From NCBI GenBank assembly GCA_946885335.1, contig CAMPGG010000171.1, positions 1 through 7,336 on the forward strand: 7,336 nt of DNA. Direction: 5' to 3'. Below are positions 1 to 6,960 of the stretch, one piece after another. How positions within the stretch are numbered: position 1 is the first letter of the stretch; the number at the start of each line of letters is the position of its first letter. The notes under the pieces were generated by a model, which had not been told where the DNA came from, made no database searches, and saw only the letters and a list, made by a program, of their open reading frames with translations. This DNA is from an uncultured Chitinophagaceae bacterium. GTDB taxonomy: Bacteria; Bacteroidota; Bacteroidia; Chitinophagales; Chitinophagaceae. The translations under genes were made by a program, and so were the position numbers.

Positions 1-20
1 TTAAATCAACATATCTCCAA

Positions 21-53
21 AAAAAATGAGAAGGTTAAGCCTTCTCATTTTTT
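21..53 (-). terminator. Rho-independent terminator after pyk
   Basis: The 8-bp perfect stem TGAGAAGG (27-34) with CCTTCTCA (40-47) encloses a 5-nt loop and is flanked by A6 on the left and T6 on the right. Read on the minus strand, the hairpin lies about 20 nt past the pyk stop codon and ends in a run of eight U (complement of 19-26), as expected of an intrinsic terminator. The flanking T run also makes it potentially active on the plus strand. Confidence 0.9.
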
Positions 54-71
54 ATTATTGTAATTATTTGA

Positions 72-1562
72 CTATTCAACTTTGGTAATCTTTAAAACGT
101 TGGTTGGCAGGTGTAAATGGATCGGTGTACTACCGGTATTAACAACTGTATCTCCGGCTTTTATAAATCCTCTTTCTTTCAGAATATGGATTTGGTCAAA
201 AATGATATCATCCAGGCTATTTTCTTCTTCATAATGAAATGCTCTTACTCCCCAGCTTAAACTTAACTGGTTTACCAGGCTTCTTTCTTTGGTAAAAATA
301 TACAAGGGCGATTTCGGCCGGTAACTGCTTAGCATAAAACCGGTATAACCACTTTGCGTCATACCTATTAATGCTTCTGCAGATGCATCCTTGGCAAGTT
401 TGCATGCATTGTAACAAATAGCATCACTTAAAAAAGAAGGAGAATGCGGTTGCGGAACAAGTTCTTCCGAAAGGTCATATTTGTAATCAGTTCTTTCAAC
501 TTCCATAATGATCTTGCGCATGGTTTGTACAACCAAAGCAGGATGATTACCTGTTGCCGTTTCACCACTCAGCATAACGGCATCCGCACCTTCCAGCACG
601 GCATTGGCTACGTCAGTAATTTCGCTGCGGTTTGGTTTAATCCTGTCGATCATACTCTCCATCATTTGCGTGGCAACAATCACCGGTTTGGCGCGGTGCA
701 AACATTTGCGAATGATCTGTTTCTGTATCAGTGGAACTTTTTCAATGGGCAGCTCAACACCCAGGTCACCACGGGCAATCATGATACCATCCGATTCAAC
801 AATAATATCGCGGATATTTTGTAACGCTTCAGGCTTTTCTATTTTAGCAATGATCTTTGTTTTGCTGTTTCTTTCATTCAGTCTTTTGCGTAAAATTTCA
901 AGATCCTTTACACTGCGCACAAAAGATAGTGCCACCCAATCCAGTTGCTGGTCAATGATAAATTCAAGATCTTCAAAATCTTTTTCGGTTAATGCTGGCA
1001 GTGAGATCTTGGTGTCGGGTAAGTTTACACCTTTGTTGGATGATAAAAAACCACCCATGGTCACTTCCACCTTCACATCATTATTATCCAAAACCTCTAA
1101 TACTTTCACTTCCAGTTTGCCATCATCAATCATGATCAGGTTACCGGGTTTTACATCTGCATGCAGGTTAGGGTAGGAAACATAAACCCTTTCCATATTC
1201 CCGATCACTTTGGTATTGGTGAACGTTAATACATCCCCGGCATTTACTTCCATGATGCCATTTTCAATCTGGCCAACCCTAAGTTTAGGTCCCTGCAGAT
1301 CACCTAAAATGGCAATATTGTAAGGTTCCGTGCTATTGATCTTGCGGATATTTTTAATGATTTCTGATTTATTCTCATGAGAGCCATGGGAAAAATTCAA
1401 CCTGAAAACATTTACACCAACCTGGACAAGCTCCAGTAATTTTTCATAGGTATCGCAGGCCGGGCCTACCGTTGCAACAATCTTGGTGCGGTGAGAACTG
1501 TGTTCGATCCCCGCCAGTTTGTTCATGGTACTATGATAATACTTATCTACATTTTTTGACAT
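72..1562 (-). CDS. pyk: Pyruvate kinase
   Basis: Cytosolic pyruvate kinase (EC 2.7.1.40), which converts phosphoenolpyruvate and ADP to pyruvate and ATP in the last step of glycolysis. The 496-residue protein has the full family signature: TKIVATVGPA near residue 26, VFRLNFSHG with Arg54, Asn56 and Ser58, the catalytic lysine motif AKIEKPEA (Lys240, metal ligand Glu242), ARGDLGVE (Asp266), ATQMMES (Thr298) and the C-terminal regulatory domain from about residue 375. The DLQGPKLR motif puts Lys93 where rabbit muscle enzyme has Glu117; in this family that lysine marks K+-independent enzymes. The gene lies 84 nt downstream of pfkA on the same strand, with no recognisable promoter between them, so cotranscription is likely. 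Met13 (ATG at 1526) is a possible alternative start, because the first 24 residues precede the conserved core. No Shine-Dalgarno sequence is seen at either start. Confidence 0.97.
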   Translation of the reverse strand: MSKNVDKYYHSTMNKLAGIEHSSHRTKIVATVGPACDTYEKLLELVQVGVNVFRLNFSHGSHENKSEIIKNIRKINSTEPYNIAILGDLQGPKLRVGQIENGIMEVNAGDVLTFTNTKVIGNMERVYVSYPNLHADVKPGNLIMIDDGKLEVKVLEVLDNNDVKVEVTMGGFLSSNKGVNLPDTKISLPALTEKDFEDLEFIIDQQLDWVALSFVRSVKDLEILRKRLNERNSKTKIIAKIEKPEALQNIRDIIVESDGIMIARGDLGVELPIEKVPLIQKQIIRKCLHRAKPVIVATQMMESMIDRIKPNRSEITDVANAVLEGADAVMLSGETATGNHPALVVQTMRKIIMEVERTDYKYDLSEELVPQPHSPSFLSDAICYNACKLAKDASAEALIGMTQSGYTGFMLSSYRPKSPLYIFTKERSLVNQLSLSWGVRAFHYEEENSLDDIIFDQIHILKERGFIKAGDTVVNTGSTPIHLHLPTNVLKITKVE

Positions 1563-1605
1563 AATCTAAGCGCTTAAACTTGTTAATTTATTAAATCTGG
1601 AGTGG

Positions 1606-1633
1606 GTAACCAATAACAAGTAACCAGTTACCA
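1606..1633. repeat. GTAACCA-type heptamer array in the pfkA-pyk spacer
   Basis: Four contiguous 7-nt units are seen: GTAACCA, ATAACAA, GTAACCA, GTTACCA. Because GGTAAC and GTTACC are reverse complements, the array can also fold (for example GTAAC 1620-1624 with GTTAC 1627-1631, or GGTAAC 1605-1610 with GTTACC 1627-1632). It lies in the presumed 5' leader of pyk within the pfkA-pyk transcript. No function is known to me; the unit length matches other arrays in this window. Confidence 0.7.
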
Positions 1634-1646
1634 GGGATTGGTTTTT

Positions 1647-2630
1647 TTATGAAGCTAAGATCTTTACGATCTTCATCCATTCATCACTGATCTTGCTTTT
1701 TGATTTAACCGCGTTTTCAAGTGGTATATAATGCATTTTATTATTCAGGATGCCGACAAATACATTATGTCGTCCTTCTCTTAAACATTCTACAGCCTGG
1801 TAACCCATCCGGCTCGCAATCAATCGATCCAGGCAGGAAGGAGAACCTCCCCGTTGAATATGACCAAGTATACAAACCCTTATTTCTGAGTTGGGCAATT
1901 CGTCCTGTATAATTTTTTGTACTTCGTTGGCGCCTCCAAAATCATCACCTTCGGCTACAACAATCAGGTTAACCAGTTTTTTTCTTCTTTCTTTTTCCTG
2001 TAAGGAATTCACCAGGTCCTTCACATCCGTTTTTCTTTCCGGGATCAGGATGTTTTCAGCCCCTGTGGCAATGCCGCTGTGCAGTGCAATGTATCCGGCA
2101 TCGCGGCCCATAACTTCTATAATAAATACCCGGTCATGCGCATCCATCGTATCGCGGATCTTGTCGATGGCTTCTACAGCGGTATTTACTGCTGTGTCAA
2201 AACCGATGGTGAAATCTGTTCCATGAATATCCTTGTCAATCGTGCCTGCAAGACCAACACATGGAATGTCGAATTCCTGGCTGAATTTTACGGCACCACG
2301 GAATGAGCCGTCGCCACCAATGATGACAAGACCATTAATACCTCTTTTCTTTAAATTTTTGTAGGCTTTTTTTCGACCCTCATATTCATAAAACTCCTTA
2401 CACCTGGCGGTTTTCAGGATGGTTCCGCCGCGCTGGATGATGTTTGCTACTGAGCGGGTCTCCATTTTTACAATATCATCTTCTATCAAACCCTGGTATC
2501 CACGCATGATGCCATACATTTCCATACCATGATAGATGCCTGTGCGGACAACCGCCCGGATGGCGGCATTCATACCAGGAGAATCTCCTCCCGAGGTAAG
2601 CACACCAATTTTGGTTACTTTTTTTACCAT
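1647..2630 (-). CDS. pfkA: ATP-dependent 6-phosphofructokinase
   Basis: Cytosolic phosphofructokinase (EC 2.7.1.11), which phosphorylates fructose 6-phosphate to fructose 1,6-bisphosphate, the committed step of glycolysis. At 327 residues it has the usual length of short bacterial group A enzymes. Motifs in order: SGGDSPGMNAAIR (residues 13-25, nucleotide binding), IIGGDGSFRGA (103-113), GTIDKDIHGTDFTIG (129-143, catalytic base Asp132), EVMGRDAGY (172-180) and LGHIQRGGSP (255-264). Gly108 in GGDG and Gly129 before TID are the pair typical of ATP-using rather than pyrophosphate-using enzymes. The usual Asn of the TIDND motif is Lys133 here, which is unusual. An in-frame TAA 7-9 nt upstream of the ATG fixes the start. 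The gene is first in a probable pfkA-pyk operon, divergent from the prolyl oligopeptidase gene. Confidence 0.96.
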   Translation of the reverse strand: MVKKVTKIGVLTSGGDSPGMNAAIRAVVRTGIYHGMEMYGIMRGYQGLIEDDIVKMETRSVANIIQRGGTILKTARCKEFYEYEGRKKAYKNLKKRGINGLVIIGGDGSFRGAVKFSQEFDIPCVGLAGTIDKDIHGTDFTIGFDTAVNTAVEAIDKIRDTMDAHDRVFIIEVMGRDAGYIALHSGIATGAENILIPERKTDVKDLVNSLQEKERRKKLVNLIVVAEGDDFGGANEVQKIIQDELPNSEIRVCILGHIQRGGSPSCLDRLIASRMGYQAVECLREGRHNVFVGILNNKMHYIPLENAVKSKSKISDEWMKIVKILAS

Positions 2631-2714
2631 TAATAATTATCTAATGCCTTTCAATTAAAATCGTTTCGAGTCAAATTACTAATTAGGAAAATAGCTTATT
2701 TTGCTAAAAGCGGA

Positions 2715-2722
2715 CAAAAATA
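2715..2722 (-). promoter_or_regulatory. Candidate -7 promoter box of pfkA-pyk
   Basis: On the minus strand this reads TATTTTTG, a perfect match to the Bacteroidota sigma-factor -7 consensus TAnnTTTG. It would place transcription start near 2708 and leave a leader of roughly 75-80 nt before the pfkA ATG. No TTG-type -33 box is visible at the expected spacing, so the call rests on the -7 match and position alone. Confidence 0.45.
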
Positions 2723-2739
2723 AGGTATTGTTTATTAAC

Positions 2740-2754
2740 GTGTATGGCATACAC
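2740..2754. promoter_or_regulatory. Perfect 15-bp dyad, candidate operator
   Basis: GTGTATG and CATACAC form a perfect 7-bp inverted repeat around a single central G, in the divergent spacer between pfkA and the prolyl oligopeptidase gene. It covers the region 18-39 bp upstream of the candidate pfkA -7 box, where the -33 element should be, and ends 31 bp before the peptidase ATG. Position and symmetry suit a dimeric transcription factor. The regulator is unknown and none is encoded in the window. Confidence 0.4.
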
Positions 2755-2785
2755 ACAGTCGTTAGTTTATTAAATCGTCATTTTT

Positions 2786-4933
2786 ATGAGAAAGCTTTGT
2801 ATTTACTTATTACTGCTTATACCTTTCTATGTAGAAGCACAGATCAAATACCCCGAAACTAAGAAATTGGATACAAAAGATGATTACCATGGCACCATGG
2901 TAGCTGATCCATACCGCTGGCTGGAAGATGATAATAGTACCGAAACCAAAGAATGGGTAATAGCTCAAAACGAATTAACCAACCAGTATCTTTCGGCTAT
3001 ACCTTACCGGGATGAAATCAAAAAAAGATTTGAAGAGCTTTGGGATTTTCAAAAATATACTGCGCCATACAAACATGGAGCATATTATTATTTTGCCAAA
3101 AATGATGGTTTACAAAATCAATATGTTTATTACCGGGTAAAAAATTTAAAGGATGAACCTGAATTATTTTTTGATCCCAATAAATTATCGGATGATGGTA
3201 CGGCTGCTTTAAGTGTGATGAATTTTTCTAAAAATGCCAAATACATGGCTTATTCCATTTCCCAATCCGGCAGCGACTGGCAAACCGGTTTTATCATGGA
3301 TGTGGCTACAAAAGAAAAACTGGATGATCAATTGGATTGGTTAAAATTTACCGGTTTCAGCTGGAAGGGGGATGAAGGGTTTTATTACAGTCGTTATCCG
3401 GAACCCAAAAAAGAGGACAAGCTGAAAGGCGTAAATGCAACGCAGCAGGTTTATTATCATAAAGTAGGTACACCACAATCAGAAGACCAGTTGATTTATG
3501 AAGATCCTGAACATCCACAACGTTTTGGCGGGGCCATGCTGACAGATGATGGCCGTTTCCTGGTCATTTCTACTTCCGAAGGTACCAGTGGCGGGGAGAT
3601 CTGGTATAAAGACATGCACGATGCAACACAAAAAGATTTTCGGTTACTCATTCCCGGTTTTGACACAGAACCTTCTGTAATTGATAACAAAGATGGATGG
3701 CTGCTCGTGTTAACGAATGATGGCGCTCCGAATTTTAAAGTGGTAGCCATTGATCCAAAAAATCCTGGTAAAGAAAACTGGAAGACCTTGATACCTGAAA
3801 AGAAAGAGGCACTGCAGGGAGTAAATACGGGAGGCGGTTATTTGTTTGCATCCTATCTTAAAGATGCATCTACCCGTACATACCAGTATGATTATGATGG
3901 CAAATTAATCAGGGAATTAAAATTGCCGGGTATCGGCAGCGCCAGCGGATTTGGCAGCAGGAAAACAGAAGATGAACTTTTTTATACCTATTCTTCTTTT
4001 GCATTTCCTGCAGGTATTTTTCATTATGATATGCAGACCGGTAAAAGCACTTTATTCAGGAAAAGCGAAGCCAAATTTGATCCTGCGCAATACGAAACCA
4101 GGCAGGTTTTTTATACCAGTAAAGATGGCACCAAAGTGCCCATGTTTTTAACTTATAAAAAAGGGTTGAAGCTGGATGGAAAAAACCCGGTTATGCTTTA
4201 CAGTTATGGTGGATTTAATATTCCCATGACACCCGGTTTTAATTTGCAGAATGCTTTTTTTATGGAACAAGGTGGCATTTATGCGCAACCCAGTTTAAGA
4301 GGAGGAAGTGAATATGGTGAAGACTGGCATAAAGGCGGCATGCTGGAAAATAAACAGAATGTATTTGATGATTTTATTGCAGCCGCTGAATACCTGGTCA
4401 AAGAAAAATATACCGGCCCGGAACATATTGCCATACGTGGCGGAAGTAATGGCGGTTTGTTGGTTGGTGCAGCTATGACGCAGCGTCCTGAACTTTTTAA
4501 AGTAGCCATTCCACAGGTTGGTGTACTGGATATGTTGCGGTATCACCAGTTTACAATTGGTTATGCCTGGGCAACGGAATATGGACGAAGTGATAATCCA
4601 AAAGATTTTGAATACCTGTATAAATATTCACCCTTACATAACCTGGAAAAAAATACCCGTTATCCTGCTACATTGATAACGACTGCCGATCATGACGACC
4701 GGGTTGTCCCGGCACATTCCTTTAAATTTGCCGCCGCATTACAGGAGGCGAACAATGGTGTTAATCCAACGCTCATCAGGATTGAAAGTAAGGCCGGTCA
4801 TGGCGCAGGAAAACCAACCAGCAAACAAATTGAAGAAGCAACAGATATCTGGAGCTTTACTATGTATAACCTGAATATGCCTTTCAGGTACAGGGACAAG
4901 GTGATTCCAGTTAATGCTAAGAAAGCTTTTTAG
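2786..4933 (+). CDS. Exported prolyl oligopeptidase (S9A family)
   Basis: Serine peptidase of the prolyl oligopeptidase family (EC 3.4.21.26), cleaving short peptides after proline. Residues 1-18 form a signal peptide (basic MRK, a hydrophobic LLLLIP core, likely cleavage after VEA before Gln19), so the enzyme should work in the periplasm. The N-terminal motif DDYHGTMVADPYRWLED (residues 32-48) is typical of S9A. A beta-propeller probably spans about 95-450, followed by the alpha/beta hydrolase domain. The catalytic triad is visible: Ser554 in RGGSNGG, Asp637 in DHDDRVVP and His672 in KAGHGAG. Also conserved are the oxyanion Tyr474 (YGGFN), proline-pocket Trp595 and substrate Arg639. The 715-residue length is normal for a preprotein. 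An in-frame TAA 15 nt upstream fixes the start. An octamer repeat begins directly after the stop codon. Assignment by motif is firm; the natural substrate is unknown. Confidence 0.96.
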   Translation: MRKLCIYLLLLIPFYVEAQIKYPETKKLDTKDDYHGTMVADPYRWLEDDNSTETKEWVIAQNELTNQYLSAIPYRDEIKKRFEELWDFQKYTAPYKHGAYYYFAKNDGLQNQYVYYRVKNLKDEPELFFDPNKLSDDGTAALSVMNFSKNAKYMAYSISQSGSDWQTGFIMDVATKEKLDDQLDWLKFTGFSWKGDEGFYYSRYPEPKKEDKLKGVNATQQVYYHKVGTPQSEDQLIYEDPEHPQRFGGAMLTDDGRFLVISTSEGTSGGEIWYKDMHDATQKDFRLLIPGFDTEPSVIDNKDGWLLVLTNDGAPNFKVVAIDPKNPGKENWKTLIPEKKEALQGVNTGGGYLFASYLKDASTRTYQYDYDGKLIRELKLPGIGSASGFGSRKTEDELFYTYSSFAFPAGIFHYDMQTGKSTLFRKSEAKFDPAQYETRQVFYTSKDGTKVPMFLTYKKGLKLDGKNPVMLYSYGGFNIPMTPGFNLQNAFFMEQGGIYAQPSLRGGSEYGEDWHKGGMLENKQNVFDDFIAAAEYLVKEKYTGPEHIAIRGGSNGGLLVGAAMTQRPELFKVAIPQVGVLDMLRYHQFTIGYAWATEYGRSDNPKDFEYLYKYSPLHNLEKNTRYPATLITTADHDDRVVPAHSFKFAAALQEANNGVNPTLIRIESKAGHGAGKPTSKQIEEATDIWSFTMYNLNMPFRYRDKVIPVNAKKAF

Positions 4934-4965
4934 TTGAATAGTTGATTGGTTGATAAGTTGAATGG
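4934..4965. repeat. TTGAWWRG octamer array, copy 1
   Basis: Four perfectly phased 8-nt units: TTGAATAG, TTGATTGG, TTGATAAG, TTGAATGG. The array starts at the base directly after the TAG stop of the prolyl oligopeptidase gene. The string at 4947-4965 recurs exactly at 7067-7085. It forms the left part of a composite repeat region that fills the spacer up to the next start codon. Confidence 0.75.
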
Positions 4966-4981
4966 CAGTTTACCATGGAGA

Positions 4982-5013
4982 AACTATTGTTAAACAATTG
5001 TTCAACAATAGTT
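4982..5013. repeat. 32-bp near-perfect palindrome
   Basis: The sequence is self-complementary over 32 bp with no loop, centred on CAATTG, with one imperfect pair (4992 with 5003). That pair is A opposite C in plus-strand RNA but a U-G wobble in minus-strand RNA. No T run follows, so it is not a typical intrinsic terminator. It lies between the octamer array and the heptamer array in the spacer ahead of the reductase gene. Confidence 0.7.
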
Positions 5014-5036
5014 GCACAACTGTTTAACTACTACCT

Positions 5037-5077
5037 TCTAAACTCTAAACATTAAACCCGAAACTTTAAACTTAAAC
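5037..5077. repeat. NYTAAAC heptamer array abutting a start codon, copy 1
   Basis: Units with 7-nt period all end in AAAC: TCTAAAC, TCTAAAC, ATTAAAC, CCGAAAC, TTTAAAC, then a 6-nt TTAAAC. The last base of the array is the base before the ATG of the reductase gene, so the array makes up its translation-initiation leader and no Shine-Dalgarno sequence is present. A related array lies at 7173-7193. Confidence 0.75.
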
Positions 5078-6004
5078 ATGAACGTTCTCATCACCGGTGC
5101 CAATGGATTTTTAGGATATTATTTGTGTCGTAAACTGGTTGATGCGGGTATAACGGTGATGGCTACCGGCAAAGGCGAATCCCGGCTTCCATTTCAAAAT
5201 GATTCTTTGTTTACTTACCGATCCATGGATTTTACAGATCCTTTCCAGGTGGATTCGGTTTTTGAAGATTTTAAACCCGGTTGTGTAGTACATGCGGGGG
5301 CCATCAGTCGACCTGATTTTTGTGAACAGAACCAGATGCAGGCTTATATCACGAATGTGGAAGGAACCGTTTCTTTATTGATCAATGCGGCGGCTCATAA
5401 AAGTTTTTTCCTTTTTGTTTCAACCGATTTTGTTTTTGACGGTAATGCCGGACCATATGCCGAAGAGGATGCCACTAATCCCGTTAATTATTATGGAAGA
5501 ACAAAAATGGAAGCTGAAGAAGCAGTGAAAGATTATGATTATGATTGGGCCATTGTGAGAACAGTATTGGTTTATGGAAAACCACAGGCGGGCAGGGAAA
5601 ACCTGCTCACCATGGTTCAAAAATCATTATCAGAAGGAAAAGCCATCAGCATATTTGACGATCAATACAGAACACCCACCTATGTGGAGGACCTGGCTGC
5701 AGCCATCGTTTCCATCATTCAAAAAAAAGCAACAGGCACCTGGCACATATCCGGTAAAGATTTGCTGACACCTTACCAGATGGCGATACTTTCTGCAAAG
5801 CATTTGGGACTGGATGATTCACTTGTTAAAAAGATCCACGAAGGAGATTTGGTAGAGGCAGCCAAAAGACCACCCCGCACTGGTTTTATTATTGAAAAAG
5901 CGGTTAACCATTTAGGTTATCAACCCGTTTCATTTATGGAAGGTTTGCAAAAGACTTTTGCAAAAGAGAAAAATAAAAATTCCACATCAACTCATCATCA
6001 ATGA
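5078..6004 (+). CDS. RmlD-like SDR family NAD(P)-dependent reductase
   Basis: Extended short-chain dehydrogenase/reductase of 308 residues, closest in pattern to dTDP-4-dehydrorhamnose reductases (RmlD) and related sugar-nucleotide reductases or epimerases. Seen directly: the Rossmann NAD(P)-binding motif TGANGFLG (residues 6-13), the active-site STDFVFDG (Ser115, Thr116, Asp117), the catalytic YGRTK (Tyr139, Lys143) and RTPTYVEDLA (198-207), typical of the RmlD C-terminal region. No other rhamnose gene (rmlA, rmlB or rmlC) is nearby, so the substrate is uncertain and no gene symbol is given. An in-frame TAA at 5039 and the lack of other starts support this ATG, which is directly preceded by a TAAAC heptamer array. 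The C-terminal tail after about residue 296 is Lys/Asn/His-rich and hydrophilic; it is encoded where the gene overlaps the convergent arginase gene by 18 bp. Confidence 0.88.
   Translation: MNVLITGANGFLGYYLCRKLVDAGITVMATGKGESRLPFQNDSLFTYRSMDFTDPFQVDSVFEDFKPGCVVHAGAISRPDFCEQNQMQAYITNVEGTVSLLINAAAHKSFFLFVSTDFVFDGNAGPYAEEDATNPVNYYGRTKMEAEEAVKDYDYDWAIVRTVLVYGKPQAGRENLLTMVQKSLSEGKAISIFDDQYRTPTYVEDLAAAIVSIIQKKATGTWHISGKDLLTPYQMAILSAKHLGLDDSLVKKIHEGDLVEAAKRPPRTGFIIEKAVNHLGYQPVSFMEGLQKTFAKEKNKNSTSTHHQ
5945..5963. repeat. Perfect 19-nt inverted repeat near the reductase 3' end
   Basis: TTGCAAAAG and CTTTTGCAA pair perfectly around a single A, giving in RNA an 8-bp stem with a 3-nt loop. It lies inside the last 20 codons of the reductase gene and 24 nt past the stop codon of the convergent arginase gene. 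Neither strand has a T run just after it, so termination is doubtful. It could stabilise a 3' end. Confidence 0.4.
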
Positions 6005-6934
6005 ATTCACACTGCGCTGCAGTATATTGAACGCGATCTCGGCCATCAGGTTTTCTTTATCCAAAGTTGGATTTACTTCCGTTACTTCAAAGCAACAGAT
6101 CTTCCTGTTTTGCATGAATTTACTGATCAGGTCTTCAGCTTCTCTTTCTCTTAGCCCGTTACTTACCGGAGTTCCGGTTCCTTTGGAAATGCCTGCATCC
6201 AGGCTGTCTACATCAAAACTTACATAAATATCCGTGCAGTCGGATAAATATCTTAATACGGCACGCACCACATTTTCCGCACCTTTGGTCCTCAGCTCTT
6301 TGGTCGTGATCACCTTCATGCCATATTTATCGATCAGGTATTTTTCTTCTTTTTCAAAATCGCGAAGCGAAATAAAAACCACATCTTCCGGTAAAACTTT
6401 TGGCGCAATCTTTCCTATTTTTTTCAGGTAATCCCATTGTTTGGCTGTTTCGGTATCCAGTTCATGAACGGCGCAATCATCATTGTCTTCGTTGATGGCG
6501 GCAGCCAGTGGCATGCCATGAATATTGCCAGAAGGTGTAGTGTAAGGTGTATGCAGATCGGCATGTGCATCGATCCAGATCACACCCAGTTTGCTTTTGG
6601 GCCTGGCCATTTTGATGCCTGCAATGGTAGCACCGCTGGTGCTGTGATCACCACTGAGTACCACCGGGAAAAAATTGTTTTTCATCGAGTCGCAAACGGC
6701 TTTGCTCACTTTATCATACATCGAAACAATGCCTTTGATCCTTTTGGCATAAGGTGATTCAATAGGCTCGTGCAATAATTTATTTTCGTGTGGTATTTTT
6801 TCGGAAGGAAAATGAATAAAAAAATTACTCATGAAATCCAGCGCCGCTATTTTGATGGCTTCTATTCCCAGGCTGGCACCACGGGTACCGGCACCAATTT
6901 CAGATGGCACTTCAATCAACTTGATATTCTTCAT
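5987..6934 (-). CDS. rocF: Arginase
   Basis: Mn-dependent ureohydrolase, most likely arginase (EC 3.5.3.1), which splits arginine into ornithine and urea in the cytosol. The 315-residue protein has all metal ligands: His97 in SGDHS, Asp122, His124 and Asp126 in IDAHADLHT, and Asp241 and Asp243 in SFDVDSLD. SGNIHGMP (135-142, with Asn137 and His139), GTGTPVSNGL (252-261) and FEVTEVNP (with Glu286) match the arginase substrate pocket rather than that of agmatinase. An in-frame TAA 6-8 nt upstream fixes the ATG. The 3' end overlaps the convergent reductase gene by 18 bp. The gene stands alone; no other arginine-catabolic gene is visible. A candidate promoter lies at 7028-7035 and a terminator-like leader hairpin at 6961-6984. 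Formimidoylglutamase is a less likely alternative. Confidence 0.93.
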   Translation of the reverse strand: MKNIKLIEVPSEIGAGTRGASLGIEAIKIAALDFMSNFFIHFPSEKIPHENKLLHEPIESPYAKRIKGIVSMYDKVSKAVCDSMKNNFFPVVLSGDHSTSGATIAGIKMARPKSKLGVIWIDAHADLHTPYTTPSGNIHGMPLAAAINEDNDDCAVHELDTETAKQWDYLKKIGKIAPKVLPEDVVFISLRDFEKEEKYLIDKYGMKVITTKELRTKGAENVVRAVLRYLSDCTDIYVSFDVDSLDAGISKGTGTPVSNGLREREAEDLISKFMQNRKICCFEVTEVNPTLDKENLMAEIAFNILQRSVNSLMMS

Positions 6935-6960
6935 ACATGGTTATTGCGTGAAACCGCATC

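Noticed and set aside
604..1176. A 190-codon open frame on the plus strand, antisense to pyk
   Set aside because: It lies wholly inside a well-conserved pyruvate kinase gene, and its Ser/Leu/Phe-rich translation shows no family motif, as expected of a shadow frame.
1608..1648. Terminator between pfkA and pyk
   Set aside because: AACCAAT and ATTGGTT flank the spacer and are followed by T7, but on the plus strand, opposite to both genes; the distant 7-bp arms make a poor stem.
2696..2703. Plus-strand promoter box TTATTTTG for the peptidase gene
   Set aside because: It matches five of the six fixed positions of TAnnTTTG and has no -33 partner; too weak to annotate.
4934..5077. CRISPR array
   Set aside because: The repeats are contiguous 7-8 nt units without spacers of uniform length, and no cas gene is present.
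5945..5963. Intrinsic terminator for the reductase or arginase gene
   Set aside because: The inverted repeat is perfect, but no T run follows it on either strand, so it is listed only as a repeat.
5078..6004. Naming the reductase rmlD
   Set aside because: Fold and motifs fit, but there are no rhamnose-pathway neighbours and many related SDR enzymes share these motifs.
6437..6757. A 106-codon plus-strand frame opposite the arginase gene
   Set aside because: It is antisense to the metal-binding core of the arginase; its His/Phe-rich composition reflects the complement of conserved codons.
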